A program made the translations under genes and the position numbers. Of a stretch of 64,000 nt of DNA, positions 44,519-53,395 are shown piece after piece. Source of the DNA: Acidimicrobiia bacterium (GTDB taxonomy: Bacteria; Actinomycetota; Acidimicrobiia; Spongiisociales; UBA5794); assembly GCA_003235475.1 (NCBI GenBank), contig QJWC01000116.1:1-64000 (forward strand), written 5' to 3'. The notes under the pieces were generated by a model. The model ran no database searches, had not been told where the DNA came from, and worked only from the letters and a program-made list of their open reading frames with translations. Each line of letters opens with the position of its first letter. Within the stretch, counting starts at the first letter, position 1.

Positions 44519-45271
44519 ATGGGACAGTCGTCGACGCTCGTCTTGCTCCGTCACGGCGAGAGCGTGTGGAACCTCGAGAACATCTTCACAGGGTGGACCG
44601 ACGTGCCGCTCTCCCCGAAAGGGGAGGCAGAAGCCCGCTCAGCAGGTCAGCTCCTCGAGGAGGCCGGCATCGAGCCCGATGTGGTCCACACTTCGCTCCT
44701 CCGGCGGGCGATCAACACGGCGAACCTGACGCTTGACGCGATGGACCGGGGCTGGATTCCGGTGCGTCGTCACTGGCGCCTCAACGAACGCCACTACGGC
44801 GACCTCCAGGGACGCAACAAGAGCCAGACAGCAGAGGAGTTCGGCGCGGAGCAGGTCCACGTGTGGCGCCGGTCCTACTCGACGGCGCCCCCGCCGGTCG
44901 CGGTCGACGACGACCGACATCCGGCGAACGACCCTCGCTATGCGCATCTCGCTCCCGAGCAATTGCCTGCGACGGAGTGCCTCGCCGATGTTGTCGAACG
45001 GATGCTGCCGTATTGGTATGACGCCATCGTTCCGGACCTCCGCGCTGGTTCGTCCGTCCTCGTCGCTGCGCACGGGAACTCCCTTCGGGCCCTCGTGAAG
45101 CACCTCGACGGCGTCAGCGACGAGGAGATCCCGGGGCTCAATATCCCCACGGGCATCCCTCTCCGCTACGTGTTCGACTCCAACCTTAAGGTTTTAGGCC
45201 GCGGGTATCTCGGGGATCCACTGGCGGCAGAGGAAGCTGCGGCACGGGTTGCAGCTCAGGCAAGCGGCTGA
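44519..45271 (+). CDS. gpmA: 2,3-bisphosphoglycerate-dependent phosphoglycerate mutase
   Basis: A 250-residue histidine phosphatase-fold mutase. The phosphohistidine loop is [20 protein letters not shown]; the second His lies in [19 protein letters not shown]. The residues [21 protein letters not shown] and [11 protein letters not shown] are those of the mutase rather than a general phosphatase. It completes the lower glycolysis block begun by gap; enolase is not here. Confidence 0.96.
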   Translation: MGQSSTLVLLRHGESVWNLENIFTGWTDVPLSPKGEAEARSAGQLLEEAGIEPDVVHTSLLRRAINTANLTLDAMDRGWIPVRRHWRLNERHYGDLQGRNKSQTAEEFGAEQVHVWRRSYSTAPPPVAVDDDRHPANDPRYAHLAPEQLPATECLADVVERMLPYWYDAIVPDLRAGSSVLVAAHGNSLRALVKHLDGVSDEEIPGLNIPTGIPLRYVFDSNLKVLGRGYLGDPLAAEEAAARVAAQASG

Positions 45272-45282
45272 CGTCTTCGCAC

Positions 45283-45300
45283 CTTAACGCGATAGTTAAG
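45283..45300. promoter_or_regulatory. Inverted repeat CTTAAC-N6-GTTAAG, possible operator
   Basis: Perfect 6-bp arms around GCGATA, ending 6 nt upstream of the -35 of secG P1. A related palindrome ACCTTAAGGT lies at 45183-45192 in the end of gpmA. The size and AT-rich core suit a dimeric helix-turn-helix regulator. Confidence 0.45.
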
Positions 45301-45306
45301 GAAACC

Positions 45307-45335
45307 TTGAATATTTCATATGGGCTCGCCATACT
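45307..45335 (+). promoter_or_regulatory. secG promoter P1 (TTGAAT-N17-CATACT)
   Basis: -35 TTGAAT at 45307-45312, 17-bp spacer, -10 CATACT at 45330-45335. It lies about 340 nt upstream of the secG start. Confidence 0.6.
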
Positions 45336-45341
45336 GTGCCT

Positions 45342-45679
45342 ACGCGCGGTGGGGGACGTTTCCCGCCGGGCGAAGATGGAACACGAGGCGAGGGAGCGTG
45401 TGCCATGGTGGTGGCTCCGAAGCGGTCAGGACACGCATTGTTCGAGCGTGTCATCGGACGCTGGTGGAGTGCCGCCGCGGTTGATGCAGATCTGCCATCG
45501 ATCCCGACTCCATGTCCACGGCGGTTGCTGTGCATCGGCTGATCCCAGCACGATCGCACCGCGGCCATCAGGACCGGATCGGGGCGACAACAGTTGCAGT
45601 AGCGCGCTCCACTCGCCATACTTCCGCCATATCGGACCCGTCTCGTTCGCGGGTCTTGGTGCGAGAAAGGGTTCGTACA
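45342..45679 (+). other. Long leader / unexplained stretch upstream of secG
   Basis: About 340 nt between the expected P1 transcription start and the secG start codon. Open frames here lack coding character and ribosome-binding sites. I looked for SRP RNA, RNase P RNA and tmRNA hallmarks and saw none. It contains a second promoter (P2). It may be a regulatory 5' leader or an independent small RNA. Confidence 0.4.
45594..45622 (+). promoter_or_regulatory. secG promoter P2 (TTGCAG-N17-CATACT)
   Basis: -35 TTGCAG at 45594-45599, 17-bp spacer, -10 CATACT at 45617-45622. P1 and P2 share CTCGCCATACT around the -10. Confidence 0.55.
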
Positions 45680-45916
45680 TTGGTTGATGGAATCGTTGCG
45701 GTTCTCCATCTACTCGTTTCGCTGGCATTGACCTTCCTTGTTCTGCTTCACGCGGGCAGGGGAGGCGGCATGGGTGACATGTTCGGCGGTGGCATGAGTA
45801 GTGGGAACGTGGGTGGCTCGACTGTGGTCGAGCGGAACCTCGACCGCCTCACGGTGGCGCTTGCGATTTCATTTGCCGTGACCACGTTCGTTTTGACGTG
45901 GTTGCTCGCAACCTGA
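45680..45916 (+). CDS. secG: Preprotein translocase subunit SecG
   Basis: A 78-residue protein with two membrane helices (residues about 3-20 and 56-75) joined by a Gly/Met-rich loop RGGGMGDMFGGGM, the SecG hallmark. The start TTG at 45680 follows AAAGGG by 8 nt; an upstream GTG at 45659 would add 7 residues. tpiA-pgk-secG proximity is common in Actinobacteria. It precedes the ABC importer by 53 nt and may be co-transcribed with the binding-protein gene. Confidence 0.85.
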   Translation: MVDGIVAVLHLLVSLALTFLVLLHAGRGGGMGDMFGGGMSSGNVGGSTVVERNLDRLTVALAISFAVTTFVLTWLLAT

Positions 45917-45969
45917 CCTGGCGGTCGGGCACCCGTCTCCGAACCCAGCGCTGATCAAGGAGGCAAATT

Positions 45970-47763
45970 TTGAATCGATTGTGGCGAAGCCGCTCGGTCG
46001 CGTTCATGGTCCTTCTCATTGCATTCGCTCTTGTAGCGGCCGCTTGCTCGTCTGACGACGGCACGGGCAATGAGACGACCACGACAACGACCGTGGCGCC
46101 AGACACAACTACGACTGCGCCGCCAGAGACGACGACCACCACGGAGCCGAAGCTCGAGCATCCGTACGGTGGTGAAGCGATCGTCGCTGACGACCAGGAG
46201 CCCCCGACGCTGAACACGTTCGTTCCCGGTGGTGACAACTTCATTGTGTCGCTCATCGGAAACGCGTACTTCGTCGGTGTGCAGAAGATCGACGGCTACA
46301 CGCTGGCTCTGATTCCAGACGTCGTCGAATCGCTGCCGACGGTTTCCAACGGTGGCGTTGTCGTCAATGACGATGGCACGATGACCGTGTCCTACCAGAT
46401 CCGCGACGAAGCGGTTTGGGAGGATGGAACTCCGATCTCCGGTGACGACTTCCAGTTCACGCTCGACACCATCCTGAACCCCGATCTTCCGATCGACAAG
46501 ACCACGTACGAGGATGTCGTCAGCTCTGACGCTGGCGCGAAGACATTCACGTACACCCTCGCGGCACCGACGGCGATCTACGAATTGCTGTTCGGCGTCA
46601 TCCTGCCGAAGCACCAGGTCGAGGGCTCGGACTTTGTCAACGACTGGAACGACACGATGTGGCTCTCTGGAGGGCCCTTCAAGTTCGACACGTGGGCAAA
46701 GGGTGAGTTCGTGCACCTGGTCAGGAATGACAACTACTGGGGCATCGACGAAGAAACCGGGCAGACGCTGCCCTATCTCGACGAGGTGACCTTCAAGTTC
46801 ATTCCGGAGACCGAGTCGATCCTCAACGCCTTCAAGGCACGCGAGGTCGATGCGATCAACCCGGCTCCAAGCACGGAGATCATCAACACGCTGCAGGCCC
46901 TCGAGCCTGAGGGTGCACGCGTCGAGGTGCTCGCCGGTTCGATCTGGGAGCATGTGAACTTCCAGTTCGGTCCTGGCCGTCTCGACCGGAACCCGAACAG
47001 CTGTAACGACAACTACAACATGCGCCTTGCGGTTGCCCAGGCCATCGACAAGACCGTCCTCACGGACGAGATCCTTGCCGGCCAGGTCGCACCGCTCTCG
47101 TCGTTCGTGGACGCGTTCTCGCCGACACTGTCGACGAAGGCGTGGGATCAGTACTCGTACGATCCTGCCGCTGCAGCCGCGTCGTATGCCGCTGCTGTTG
47201 CTGAAACCGGCAAGGAGTGCTCGGTTGTCTTCTCCACGACGTCGAACAACGACGGTCGTGTGAAGATGTCAGAGCTCTTCGTCGGCATGTTCGAAGCTGC
47301 GGGTATCCCGTACGAGAACGACCTCGAAGACAGCTCGCTGTTCTTCGGTGAGACGCTCGACAACGGTACGTGGGACTTCGGCGAATGGGCATGGGTTGGC
47401 GGTGCAGGCCTTGCGGCTCTCATCAGCAACTACGACCTGTTCGATCCGGAGGCACCGCCACCGGACGGCGGTAACTACTACCGCTGGGGCACGGAAGACA
47501 GTTCTGTCATCGATGACGCCACGGCTCGCTTTGCCGAGGTGCGCGATGAGATGAACGCGACCGTGGACGACCAAGAGCTTGTTGCCCTGATCCAGGAAGG
47601 CGAGAACATCATCGCCGACAACCTGGTCATCATTCCGCTGTACGCCCGTCTCGCGACGGCAGCAGTGTGGGAGGATGAGATCGGGAACTACAAGCACAAC
47701 CCGACCAACGGTGGACACACGTGGAACATTGGCTATTGGTACCGAGTTGATCTCGAGGGCTAA
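45970..47763 (+). CDS. Peptide-type ABC transporter substrate-binding lipoprotein
   Basis: A 597-residue SBP_bac_5 family protein that captures oligopeptides or similar ligands outside the cell. The start is a TTG preceded by AAGGAGG. The signal peptide ends at lipobox LVAAAC, and a Thr-rich linker (GNETTTTTTVAPDTTTTAPP) tethers the domain. The family motif region DGTMTVSYQIRDEAVWEDGTPI is present. It is followed by a strong hairpin and then a separate promoter for the permease genes, which would let the binding protein be made in excess. Confidence 0.9.
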   Translation: MNRLWRSRSVAFMVLLIAFALVAAACSSDDGTGNETTTTTTVAPDTTTTAPPETTTTTEPKLEHPYGGEAIVADDQEPPTLNTFVPGGDNFIVSLIGNAYFVGVQKIDGYTLALIPDVVESLPTVSNGGVVVNDDGTMTVSYQIRDEAVWEDGTPISGDDFQFTLDTILNPDLPIDKTTYEDVVSSDAGAKTFTYTLAAPTAIYELLFGVILPKHQVEGSDFVNDWNDTMWLSGGPFKFDTWAKGEFVHLVRNDNYWGIDEETGQTLPYLDEVTFKFIPETESILNAFKAREVDAINPAPSTEIINTLQALEPEGARVEVLAGSIWEHVNFQFGPGRLDRNPNSCNDNYNMRLAVAQAIDKTVLTDEILAGQVAPLSSFVDAFSPTLSTKAWDQYSYDPAAAAASYAAAVAETGKECSVVFSTTSNNDGRVKMSELFVGMFEAAGIPYENDLEDSSLFFGETLDNGTWDFGEWAWVGGAGLAALISNYDLFDPEAPPPDGGNYYRWGTEDSSVIDDATARFAEVRDEMNATVDDQELVALIQEGENIIADNLVIIPLYARLATAAVWEDEIGNYKHNPTNGGHTWNIGYWYRVDLEG

Positions 47764-47787
47764 ATAGCGTTTCAATCGTGAAACACA

Positions 47788-47820
47788 GGGAGAGGGGGCC
47801 CCGCTCGGGGCTCCCTCTCT
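47788..47820 (+). terminator. Terminator after the binding-protein gene
   Basis: A 14-bp GC-rich stem (GGGAGAGGGGGCCCC paired with GGGGCTCCCTCTC, loop GCTC) with no clear T run after it. Probably partial termination or 3'-end protection. Confidence 0.65.
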
Positions 47821-47893
47821 CGTTGTGGAACCGCCCAGATCTCCGCTGCTGTGGAATCGGCGCATTCGCAATGGCTGATCGGCCGGATTCCGG

Positions 47894-47899
47894 TATAGT
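47894..47899 (+). promoter_or_regulatory. -10 TATAGT of the permease/ATPase genes
   Basis: TATAGT, 30 nt before the permease ATG, which has a GGAGG site. No good -35 is seen. Confidence 0.45.
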
Positions 47900-47929
47900 T
47901 GCAGCACCCCGACGAGCCGGAGGCACCTG

Positions 47930-49078
47930 ATGCTCGCTTATATCACCCGTCGCCTTGTGTACGGGCTTGTGACGCTCCTTGCACTCAGCATGATCGTCTT
48001 CAGCCTTCTCCAAGCGTCCGGTGGGGGCCCGCTCGACCGGCTGAAGTTGAATCCGCGCATGCAGGATCTCATCGCACAGCTGACGAAGGACTGGGGCCTC
48101 GACCAACCACTGTGGCGGCAGTACCTCACGTGGCTGTGGAACTACGTCACGCCGAACGACTTCTCGCCGCTGTGGGTACCGCTCGTCGCGATCGCCATCG
48201 CCGCGGGTGTGACCTTCGCGATCGTGAAGCTGGTCAAGTATCAGTGGAAGGGTGCCGCCATCCTTGCCGTGTGGGTACTCGCCGTGTACGGCGCGGTCAC
48301 GAACATGACGATCCGTTTCAACTGGGGCATCTCGTTCCAGGGATTCGGCGACGTGTGGGACCTCGTATTTTCGAGGGTCGGGGCAACGTTCCGGCTCGGG
48401 TTCACCGCCCTCGCCATCGCGTTGATCATCGGTATACCGCTCGGGATCTACCAGGCGATTCGACAGTATTCCTTCTTCGACCAGCTCGGGACGATGGGCG
48501 CATTCCTGATGTTCTCGACACCGATCTTCATCATCGGCGTCGGGCTCCAGATCATTCTCGCCCTCTATCTCGAGAAGTGGACAGGCGTCAAGCTCTTCTT
48601 CGTCACCGGGATGAACGACCCCGGGTACGCCAACCTGTCGCTCATCCAGCGGATCATCGACACGATCCAGCACCTGGCTCTACCCGCGATATCGATCGCG
48701 CTGATTTCCCTCGCTGGGTATTCGAGGTTCCAGCGTGCGTCGATGCTCGAGGTCTTGCACAGCGACTACCTCCGCACCGCAAAGGCAAAGGGCCTGCCGC
48801 GCCGCAAGGTCGTCGTCAAGCATGCCCTTCGAAATGCGATGATCCCCATCGTCACGCTGGTGTCCCTCGACATCGCGTTCATGATCGGCGGTGCGATCAT
48901 CACCGAGTCGATCTTCGGGTGGCCCGGCGTGGGACGCCTGTACATCACGGCCATTGCAGGCATCGACTACCCGGTCGTGATGGCCATCGTGATGGTGATC
49001 GGCATCGGCATCGTCGCGATGAACATCATCGCCGACATCTTGTACGGGGTGATGGACCCAAGGGTTCGGTATGACTGA
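47930..49078 (+). CDS. Peptide-type ABC transporter permease (DppB-like) with two extra helices
   Basis: A 382-residue inner-membrane subunit. The N-terminal helix (RLVYGLVTLLALSMIVFSLLQ) and the GLDQPLWRQYLTWL region match DppB, but the following extracellular loop is expanded by about 50 residues that contain two further hydrophobic segments (WVPLVAIAIAAGVTFAIVKL and GAAILAVWVLAVYGAV) before the usual NWGISF. The core then has the EAA-type loop LRTAKAKGLPRRKVVVKHALRNAMIP. GGAGG precedes the ATG. The second permease gene overlaps by 8 nt. Confidence 0.9.
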   Translation: MLAYITRRLVYGLVTLLALSMIVFSLLQASGGGPLDRLKLNPRMQDLIAQLTKDWGLDQPLWRQYLTWLWNYVTPNDFSPLWVPLVAIAIAAGVTFAIVKLVKYQWKGAAILAVWVLAVYGAVTNMTIRFNWGISFQGFGDVWDLVFSRVGATFRLGFTALAIALIIGIPLGIYQAIRQYSFFDQLGTMGAFLMFSTPIFIIGVGLQIILALYLEKWTGVKLFFVTGMNDPGYANLSLIQRIIDTIQHLALPAISIALISLAGYSRFQRASMLEVLHSDYLRTAKAKGLPRRKVVVKHALRNAMIPIVTLVSLDIAFMIGGAIITESIFGWPGVGRLYITAIAGIDYPVVMAIVMVIGIGIVAMNIIADILYGVMDPRVRYD

Positions 49079-50123
49079 TCCCGGTCAGGGAGCACCGCTG
49101 AGTCCGGACGTACTGGACGAAGCCGAAGGGATATCAGTCGAACCCATAACACAGTGGGACCTGTTTTCCACGCGTCTCCGTCGGCATCGGCTCGCAATGC
49201 TGGCGACCTTCTTCGTGGCCTTCATCGTGGTCGTGGTGCTGGTCGCGCCCCTCATGCAGAACGCAGGGTGGATCGACAATCCCACCAAGGGCCTCGTCGA
49301 CGGCGCCGGTCGAATACTCGCCAACATCGAGCCACGTGCCAGCAACGATGGAGTGTTCTACGAGCAAATCGTCGATGGGGTCGAGCAGACCTTCGAAGCA
49401 TCGCCCACTGCGATGCTGTTCGGCACCGACTCGCTCGGCCGATCCGTGTTCTCCCGCCTCATCTTCGGTGGCCGAGCATCGCTGATCGTCGGGGCGGTAG
49501 CGGGCCTCATCGTGGCCTCGATGGGCACCCTCGTGGGTTCGCTCGCCGGGTATTACCCGGGCGGTGTTGACCAATCACTGATGCGTTTCACGGACCTCGT
49601 CCTCGGCCTTCCGCTCCTTCCGGTTGCGATCGTCGTCGGACGGCTTCTTCCCGAGCTCACCTTCTTACCGCTCTGGGTCAAGTCGGGACCGTTCGGCATC
49701 GCGATCCTGCTCGGGGCCCTGTCGTGGGGCGGCCTCGCACGCATCGTGCGCGCCGAGTTCCTCTCCCTGCGCGAGAAAGAATTCGTCGAGGCCGCACGCG
49801 CCGCAGGGGCGAACGACCGGCGGATCGTGTTCCGGCACATCCTTCCGAACGCAATGAGCCCGATCATCGTCCAGACAACCCTCATCATCGGCGCAGCCAT
49901 CGTTGTCGAGGCAGCGCTTTCCTTCCTCGGATTCGGTGTCCGTCCGCCAACGCCGACCTGGGGAGCCATGGTTGCCGAGGGCGGCCGGCAGGCTGTTCGC
50001 GGCTTCTGGTGGGAGATCGTGTTCGCAGGCTTCGCTCTCGTCTCCACCGTCCTCGCCATCAACTTCCTGGGTGACGGTCTCCGAGACGCCCTGGATCCGA
50101 CGCAGACGATCGAGCGAAAGTAG
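49071..50123 (+). CDS. Peptide-type ABC transporter permease (DppC-like)
   Basis: A 350-residue partner permease. The N-terminal OppC_N region (WDLFSTRLRRHRLAMLATFF) gives one helix; the loop is lengthened (VDGAGRILANIEPRASNDG) before HLFGTDSLGRSVFSRLIFGG-like sequence (LFGTDSLGRSVFSRLIFGGR). The EAA loop is FVEAARAAGANDRRIVFRHILPNAMSPI. Its ATG lies within the end of the first permease gene. Confidence 0.92.
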   Translation: MTDPGQGAPLSPDVLDEAEGISVEPITQWDLFSTRLRRHRLAMLATFFVAFIVVVVLVAPLMQNAGWIDNPTKGLVDGAGRILANIEPRASNDGVFYEQIVDGVEQTFEASPTAMLFGTDSLGRSVFSRLIFGGRASLIVGAVAGLIVASMGTLVGSLAGYYPGGVDQSLMRFTDLVLGLPLLPVAIVVGRLLPELTFLPLWVKSGPFGIAILLGALSWGGLARIVRAEFLSLREKEFVEAARAAGANDRRIVFRHILPNAMSPIIVQTTLIIGAAIVVEAALSFLGFGVRPPTPTWGAMVAEGGRQAVRGFWWEIVFAGFALVSTVLAINFLGDGLRDALDPTQTIERK

Positions 50124-50130
50124 AGAAGGC

Positions 50131-51165
50131 GTGACGCAGCCACTCCTGAGGGTCACGGACCTTCGCACGTACTTCTCGACCGAAGAAGGTGTTGTCCGTG
50201 CCGTCGACGGCATCTCGTTCGACCTGCAGCCGGGCGAACGAAGGGGAGTTGTCGGCGAGTCCGGTTCCGGGAAGTCCGTGACCGCGATGTCCATCATGCG
50301 GCTGATCGAACCTCCCGCCGGTGAGATCGTCACCGGGAGGATCGAGTACAAGGGAGCAAACCTCCTCGAGATGGCGGAGGACGAGATGCAGGCGGTCCGC
50401 GGTGGCCAGATCGCGATGATCTTCCAGGATCCCATGACCGCGCTCAATCCGGTCTACACGATCGGTGACCAGCTCATGGAGACGATCACACTGCATCAGA
50501 AGGTCTCGAAGCGCGAGGCCCGGGACATCGCGATGCAAGCGCTCGCGGATGTGCAGATCCCGAACCCAGTCGCTCGCCTCGAGGAATACCCGCATCAGTT
50601 CTCGGGAGGTATGCGGCAGCGGGTGATGATCGCGATGGGGTTGTCGTGCAATCCCGACATTCTGATTGCCGACGAACCGACCACCGCACTCGACGTCACG
50701 ACGCAGGCCAAGATCATGGACCTGATGCTCGGCCTCGCGGACGAGCGCAACACTGCGGTGCTCCTCATCACCCACGACCTCGGCGTCGTCGCAGGATTCT
50801 GCGACACGATTCAGGTGATGTACGCGGGGGGGATCGTGGAGTCGGGGTCGGGTGACGAAATCTTCCACAACCCCCAGCATCCGTACACGTGGGGGTTGCT
50901 CGGTTCGATGACGAGGCTGGACCAGGCACAGCAGGTGCGCCTGCACTCGATTGCGGGGGCGCCGCCTTCCGTGATCGACCTTCCCGTCGGCTGCCGCTTC
51001 CGTCCGCGTTGCGAGTTCGCGCAGGACATCTGTGGACGAGTGCTTCCACCGTTGGTCGAGACGGGAGCCGGAAGATCCGTTGCCTGCCACTTCGCCGAGG
51101 AACTCGACCTGAAGGCGATCGACGTGCGTCACCGTGAGACAGAAGCCGAGGAGGTGATCTCGTGA
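50131..51165 (+). CDS. Peptide-type ABC transporter ATPase (DppD-like)
   Basis: A 344-residue ATPase. Walker [15 protein letters not shown] loop [16 protein letters not shown], signature [15 protein letters not shown], Walker [15 protein letters not shown] and switch His [10 protein letters not shown]. The C-terminal oligopeptide domain carries Cys residues in [14 protein letters not shown] that suggest a 4Fe-4S or structural site, as in other DppD/OppD. GTG start 7 nt after the permease stop. It overlaps the next ATPase by 4 nt. Confidence 0.94.
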   Translation: MTQPLLRVTDLRTYFSTEEGVVRAVDGISFDLQPGERRGVVGESGSGKSVTAMSIMRLIEPPAGEIVTGRIEYKGANLLEMAEDEMQAVRGGQIAMIFQDPMTALNPVYTIGDQLMETITLHQKVSKREARDIAMQALADVQIPNPVARLEEYPHQFSGGMRQRVMIAMGLSCNPDILIADEPTTALDVTTQAKIMDLMLGLADERNTAVLLITHDLGVVAGFCDTIQVMYAGGIVESGSGDEIFHNPQHPYTWGLLGSMTRLDQAQQVRLHSIAGAPPSVIDLPVGCRFRPRCEFAQDICGRVLPPLVETGAGRSVACHFAEELDLKAIDVRHRETEAEEVIS

Positions 51166-52232
51166 CCGACACGATGGATCAAGCCGCACAGCCATCATCG
51201 GTCAGCGTGGGAGACCTTCCGGCCGACGTGATCATGAGGGTGAACCACCTCGTGAAGGAGTTCCCGATCCGGAAGGGTGTGTTCTTCAAGAAACAGGTCG
51301 GCGCTGTCAAGGCCGTGACCGACATCTCGTTCGAGGTGAAGTCGGGCGAGACTCTGGGCCTGGTCGGCGAATCGGGATGCGGGAAGTCGACGACTGCTCG
51401 CTCCGTGATGCGGCTCCTCGAGCCGACGTCCGGAGACGTGTGGTTCCGATCGAAGACCAGGAACAAGGTCGTCAACGTCGCAACCGCCGGCAAGGAAGAG
51501 TTGCGGGGAGTTCGCGAGGACATCCAGATCGTGTTCCAGGACCCGTATGCCTCTTTGAACCCGAGGATGACGGTCGCGTCGATCATCGCCGAGCCCCTCG
51601 TCGTCCACGGGAAGGGCGACAAGCAGGAGCGTCTGGACAAGGTGAAGTCACTGCTGAAGGTCGTAGGCCTCCAGCCGGAGCACGCAAACCGGTATCCGCA
51701 TGAGTTCTCGGGTGGTCAGCGGCAGCGCATCGGGATTGCGAGGGCCTTGGCGCTGAATCCGTCATTCGTCGTCCTCGACGAGCCGGTCTCCGCGCTCGAC
51801 GTGTCGATCCAGGCGCAGGTTCTCAACCTACTGGACGATCTCCAGAGCGAGTTCGGATTGACGTACCTGTTCATCGCCCACGACCTTTCGGTCGTGCGGC
51901 ACATCTCGGACCGTGTGGCCGTGATGTATCTCGGACGGATGGTCGAGATGGCGGATCGCGATGCGCTCTACGACCGTCCGATGCACCCGTACACGCACGC
52001 CCTTTTGTCCGCGGTTCCCATTCCTGACCCCAAGGTCGAGGCGACCCGCGAGAGAATCCTGCTCGAGGGCGACATTCCGTCTCCGATCAACCCGCCGTCC
52101 GGGTGCCGCTTCCACACGAGGTGCCCGATCGCGCAGATGGGCAAGTGCGATGTGGACGAGCCGCAGCTCCTGGAGCTCGAGCCAGGGCATTGGGTCGCGT
52201 GCCACTTCCCGGAGATCAAGCAGGTCATCTGA
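51162..52232 (+). CDS. Peptide-type ABC transporter ATPase (DppF-like)
   Basis: A 356-residue ATPase. Walker [17 protein letters not shown] loop [15 protein letters not shown], signature [15 protein letters not shown], Walker [14 protein letters not shown] and His loop [10 protein letters not shown]. The C-terminus again has a Cys-rich segment ([16 protein letters not shown]). The GTG start overlaps the preceding gene by 4 nt. This is the last gene of the importer operon; no terminator was recognised after it. Confidence 0.94.
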   Translation: MTDTMDQAAQPSSVSVGDLPADVIMRVNHLVKEFPIRKGVFFKKQVGAVKAVTDISFEVKSGETLGLVGESGCGKSTTARSVMRLLEPTSGDVWFRSKTRNKVVNVATAGKEELRGVREDIQIVFQDPYASLNPRMTVASIIAEPLVVHGKGDKQERLDKVKSLLKVVGLQPEHANRYPHEFSGGQRQRIGIARALALNPSFVVLDEPVSALDVSIQAQVLNLLDDLQSEFGLTYLFIAHDLSVVRHISDRVAVMYLGRMVEMADRDALYDRPMHPYTHALLSAVPIPDPKVEATRERILLEGDIPSPINPPSGCRFHTRCPIAQMGKCDVDEPQLLELEPGHWVACHFPEIKQVI

Positions 52233-52281
52233 ACCGCTCGGCATCGGCCGTGTCGCATGATCCTTGCGAGGGGGCGGTCGG

Positions 52282-52287
52282 TATACT
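52282..52287 (+). promoter_or_regulatory. -10 TATACT of tRNA-Leu(GAG)
   Basis: TATACT, 16 nt before the mature tRNA 5' end. The -35 is not obvious. Confidence 0.5.
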
Positions 52288-52303
52288 CCCGGCTTCTCAC
52301 CAC

Positions 52304-52388
52304 GTCGGAGTGGCGGAATTGGTAGACGCGCTAGGTTGAGGGCCTAGTGGGCGAATAGCCCGTGGAAGTTCGAGTCTTCTCTCCGACA
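52304..52388 (+). tRNA. tRNA-Leu (anticodon GAG)
   Basis: An 85-nt class II tRNA. Acceptor GTCGGAG pairs with CTCCGAC, discriminator A, CCA not encoded. The anticodon stem CTAGG/CCTAG holds loop TTGAGGG, anticodon GAG (CUC/CUU codons). The variable arm GGGCGAATAGCCC is long as expected for leucine. The T loop is GTTCGAGT. Confidence 0.95.
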
Positions 52389-52412
52389 CCCAATACCGGG
52401 GACACCTGTCGC

Positions 52413-52418
52413 TAGGCT
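52413..52418 (+). promoter_or_regulatory. -10 hexamer TAGGCT of the haloalkane dehalogenase gene
   Basis: TAGGCT ends 8 nt before the ATG at 52427 and 25 nt after the tRNA 3' end. It makes the gene a separate leaderless unit. Confidence 0.5.
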
Positions 52419-52426
52419 GGCCGACC

Positions 52427-53323
52427 ATGACGCTTGACGCCCTTCGGACGCCTCCCGATAGGTTCGCTGACCTTCCCGACTGGCCCTATGAGCCGCGCTA
52501 CCTCGACGATCTCTCGGGTTACGAGGGGCTCCGGATGCACTACGTCGACGAAGGTCCGGCCGATGCCCCCGTGATGCTCTGCCTCCATGGCGAGCCGACG
52601 TGGTCGTACCTCTATCGACGGATGATTCCCGTCTTCCTCGACGCGGGATACAGGGTGGTCGCTCCTGACTTCTTCGGGTTCGGCCGTTCCGACAAGCCCG
52701 TCGAGGATGCGGTGTACACATTTGACTTCCACCGCGATTCGCTGCTGCGGTTCATCGAGCGGCTCGACCTGAGCGACGTGACGCTCGTCGTCCAGGACTG
52801 GGGCGGCATCCTCGGGCTGACAGTGCCCGTTGACCACCCAGCACGCATCTCGGGGCTCTTGATCATGAACACGGCATTCGGCGTGGGCGCCACTCCGACC
52901 GACGGATTCATCGCTTGGAGAGACTACGTCGCGCACACCGCGGACCTCGCCGTAGACCGGCTCATGGCTCGAAGTGTCGGCCATCTGACGGCGCAAGAGG
53001 CCGCCGCATACGAGGCACCCTTCCCGTCTGCGGAGTACAAGGCCGGAGTGAGGACATTCCCCGCATTGGTTCCCACCGACACGTCAATGGCTGGTGTGGA
53101 GGTGTCGCGTCGCGCAGTTCGTTGGTGGTCCGCCGAGTTCTCGGGACGCTCCTTCATGGCCATCGGGATGCAGGATCCCGTGCTCGGGCCGCCTGTGATG
53201 GAGAGGATGCACAGCGTCATCCGCGGTTGCCCCGAACCGTTGCGCATCGAAGAGGGAGGGCACTTCCTCCAGGAGTGGGGCGGCCAGGTTGCGCACGCAG
53301 CCCTGGATGCCTGGGCGACGTAG
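52427..53323 (+). CDS. Haloalkane dehalogenase, DhlA (HLD-I) type
   Basis: Alpha/beta-hydrolase of 298 residues that hydrolyses carbon-halogen bonds. The resemblance to Xanthobacter DhlA is strong along the whole chain. HGEPTWSYLYRRMIPVF holds Glu56, VVQDWGGILGL the nucleophile Asp124 with halide-binding Trp125, MQDPVLGPPVM the acid Asp250 and GGHFLQEWG the base His279. Trp164 may be the second halide Trp (DhlA Trp175). The cap domain (residues about 155-225) differs more and sets the substrate, which is unknown. A true dehalogenase is likely because both halide Trp positions are present, but epoxide hydrolase-like relatives share the fold. Its upstream neighbour is tRNA-Leu(GAG). Confidence 0.88.
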   Translation: MTLDALRTPPDRFADLPDWPYEPRYLDDLSGYEGLRMHYVDEGPADAPVMLCLHGEPTWSYLYRRMIPVFLDAGYRVVAPDFFGFGRSDKPVEDAVYTFDFHRDSLLRFIERLDLSDVTLVVQDWGGILGLTVPVDHPARISGLLIMNTAFGVGATPTDGFIAWRDYVAHTADLAVDRLMARSVGHLTAQEAAAYEAPFPSAEYKAGVRTFPALVPTDTSMAGVEVSRRAVRWWSAEFSGRSFMAIGMQDPVLGPPVMERMHSVIRGCPEPLRIEEGGHFLQEWGGQVAHAALDAWAT

Positions 53324-53343
53324 CGACCCCGCAAGACCAGGAA

Positions 53344-53378
53344 TGGGATCGGGGGCAGTGTGTGTGCCCCCGAACCCA
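53344..53378. terminator. Bidirectional terminator between dehalogenase and secreted-protein genes
   Basis: GGGGGCA / TGCCCCC stem with 7-nt loop GTGTGTG, extended by TGGG/CCCA outside a small internal loop. It lies between two convergent stops, so it can serve both genes. Confidence 0.65.
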
Positions 53379-53395
53379 CGCCGCATGTTCCTCTT

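Noticed and set aside
45342-45679. SRP RNA, RNase P RNA or tmRNA upstream of secG
   Set aside because: The conserved GGAAGGAAGC loop of SRP RNA, the GAGGAAAGTCC core of RNase P RNA and a tRNA-like end for tmRNA are not present.
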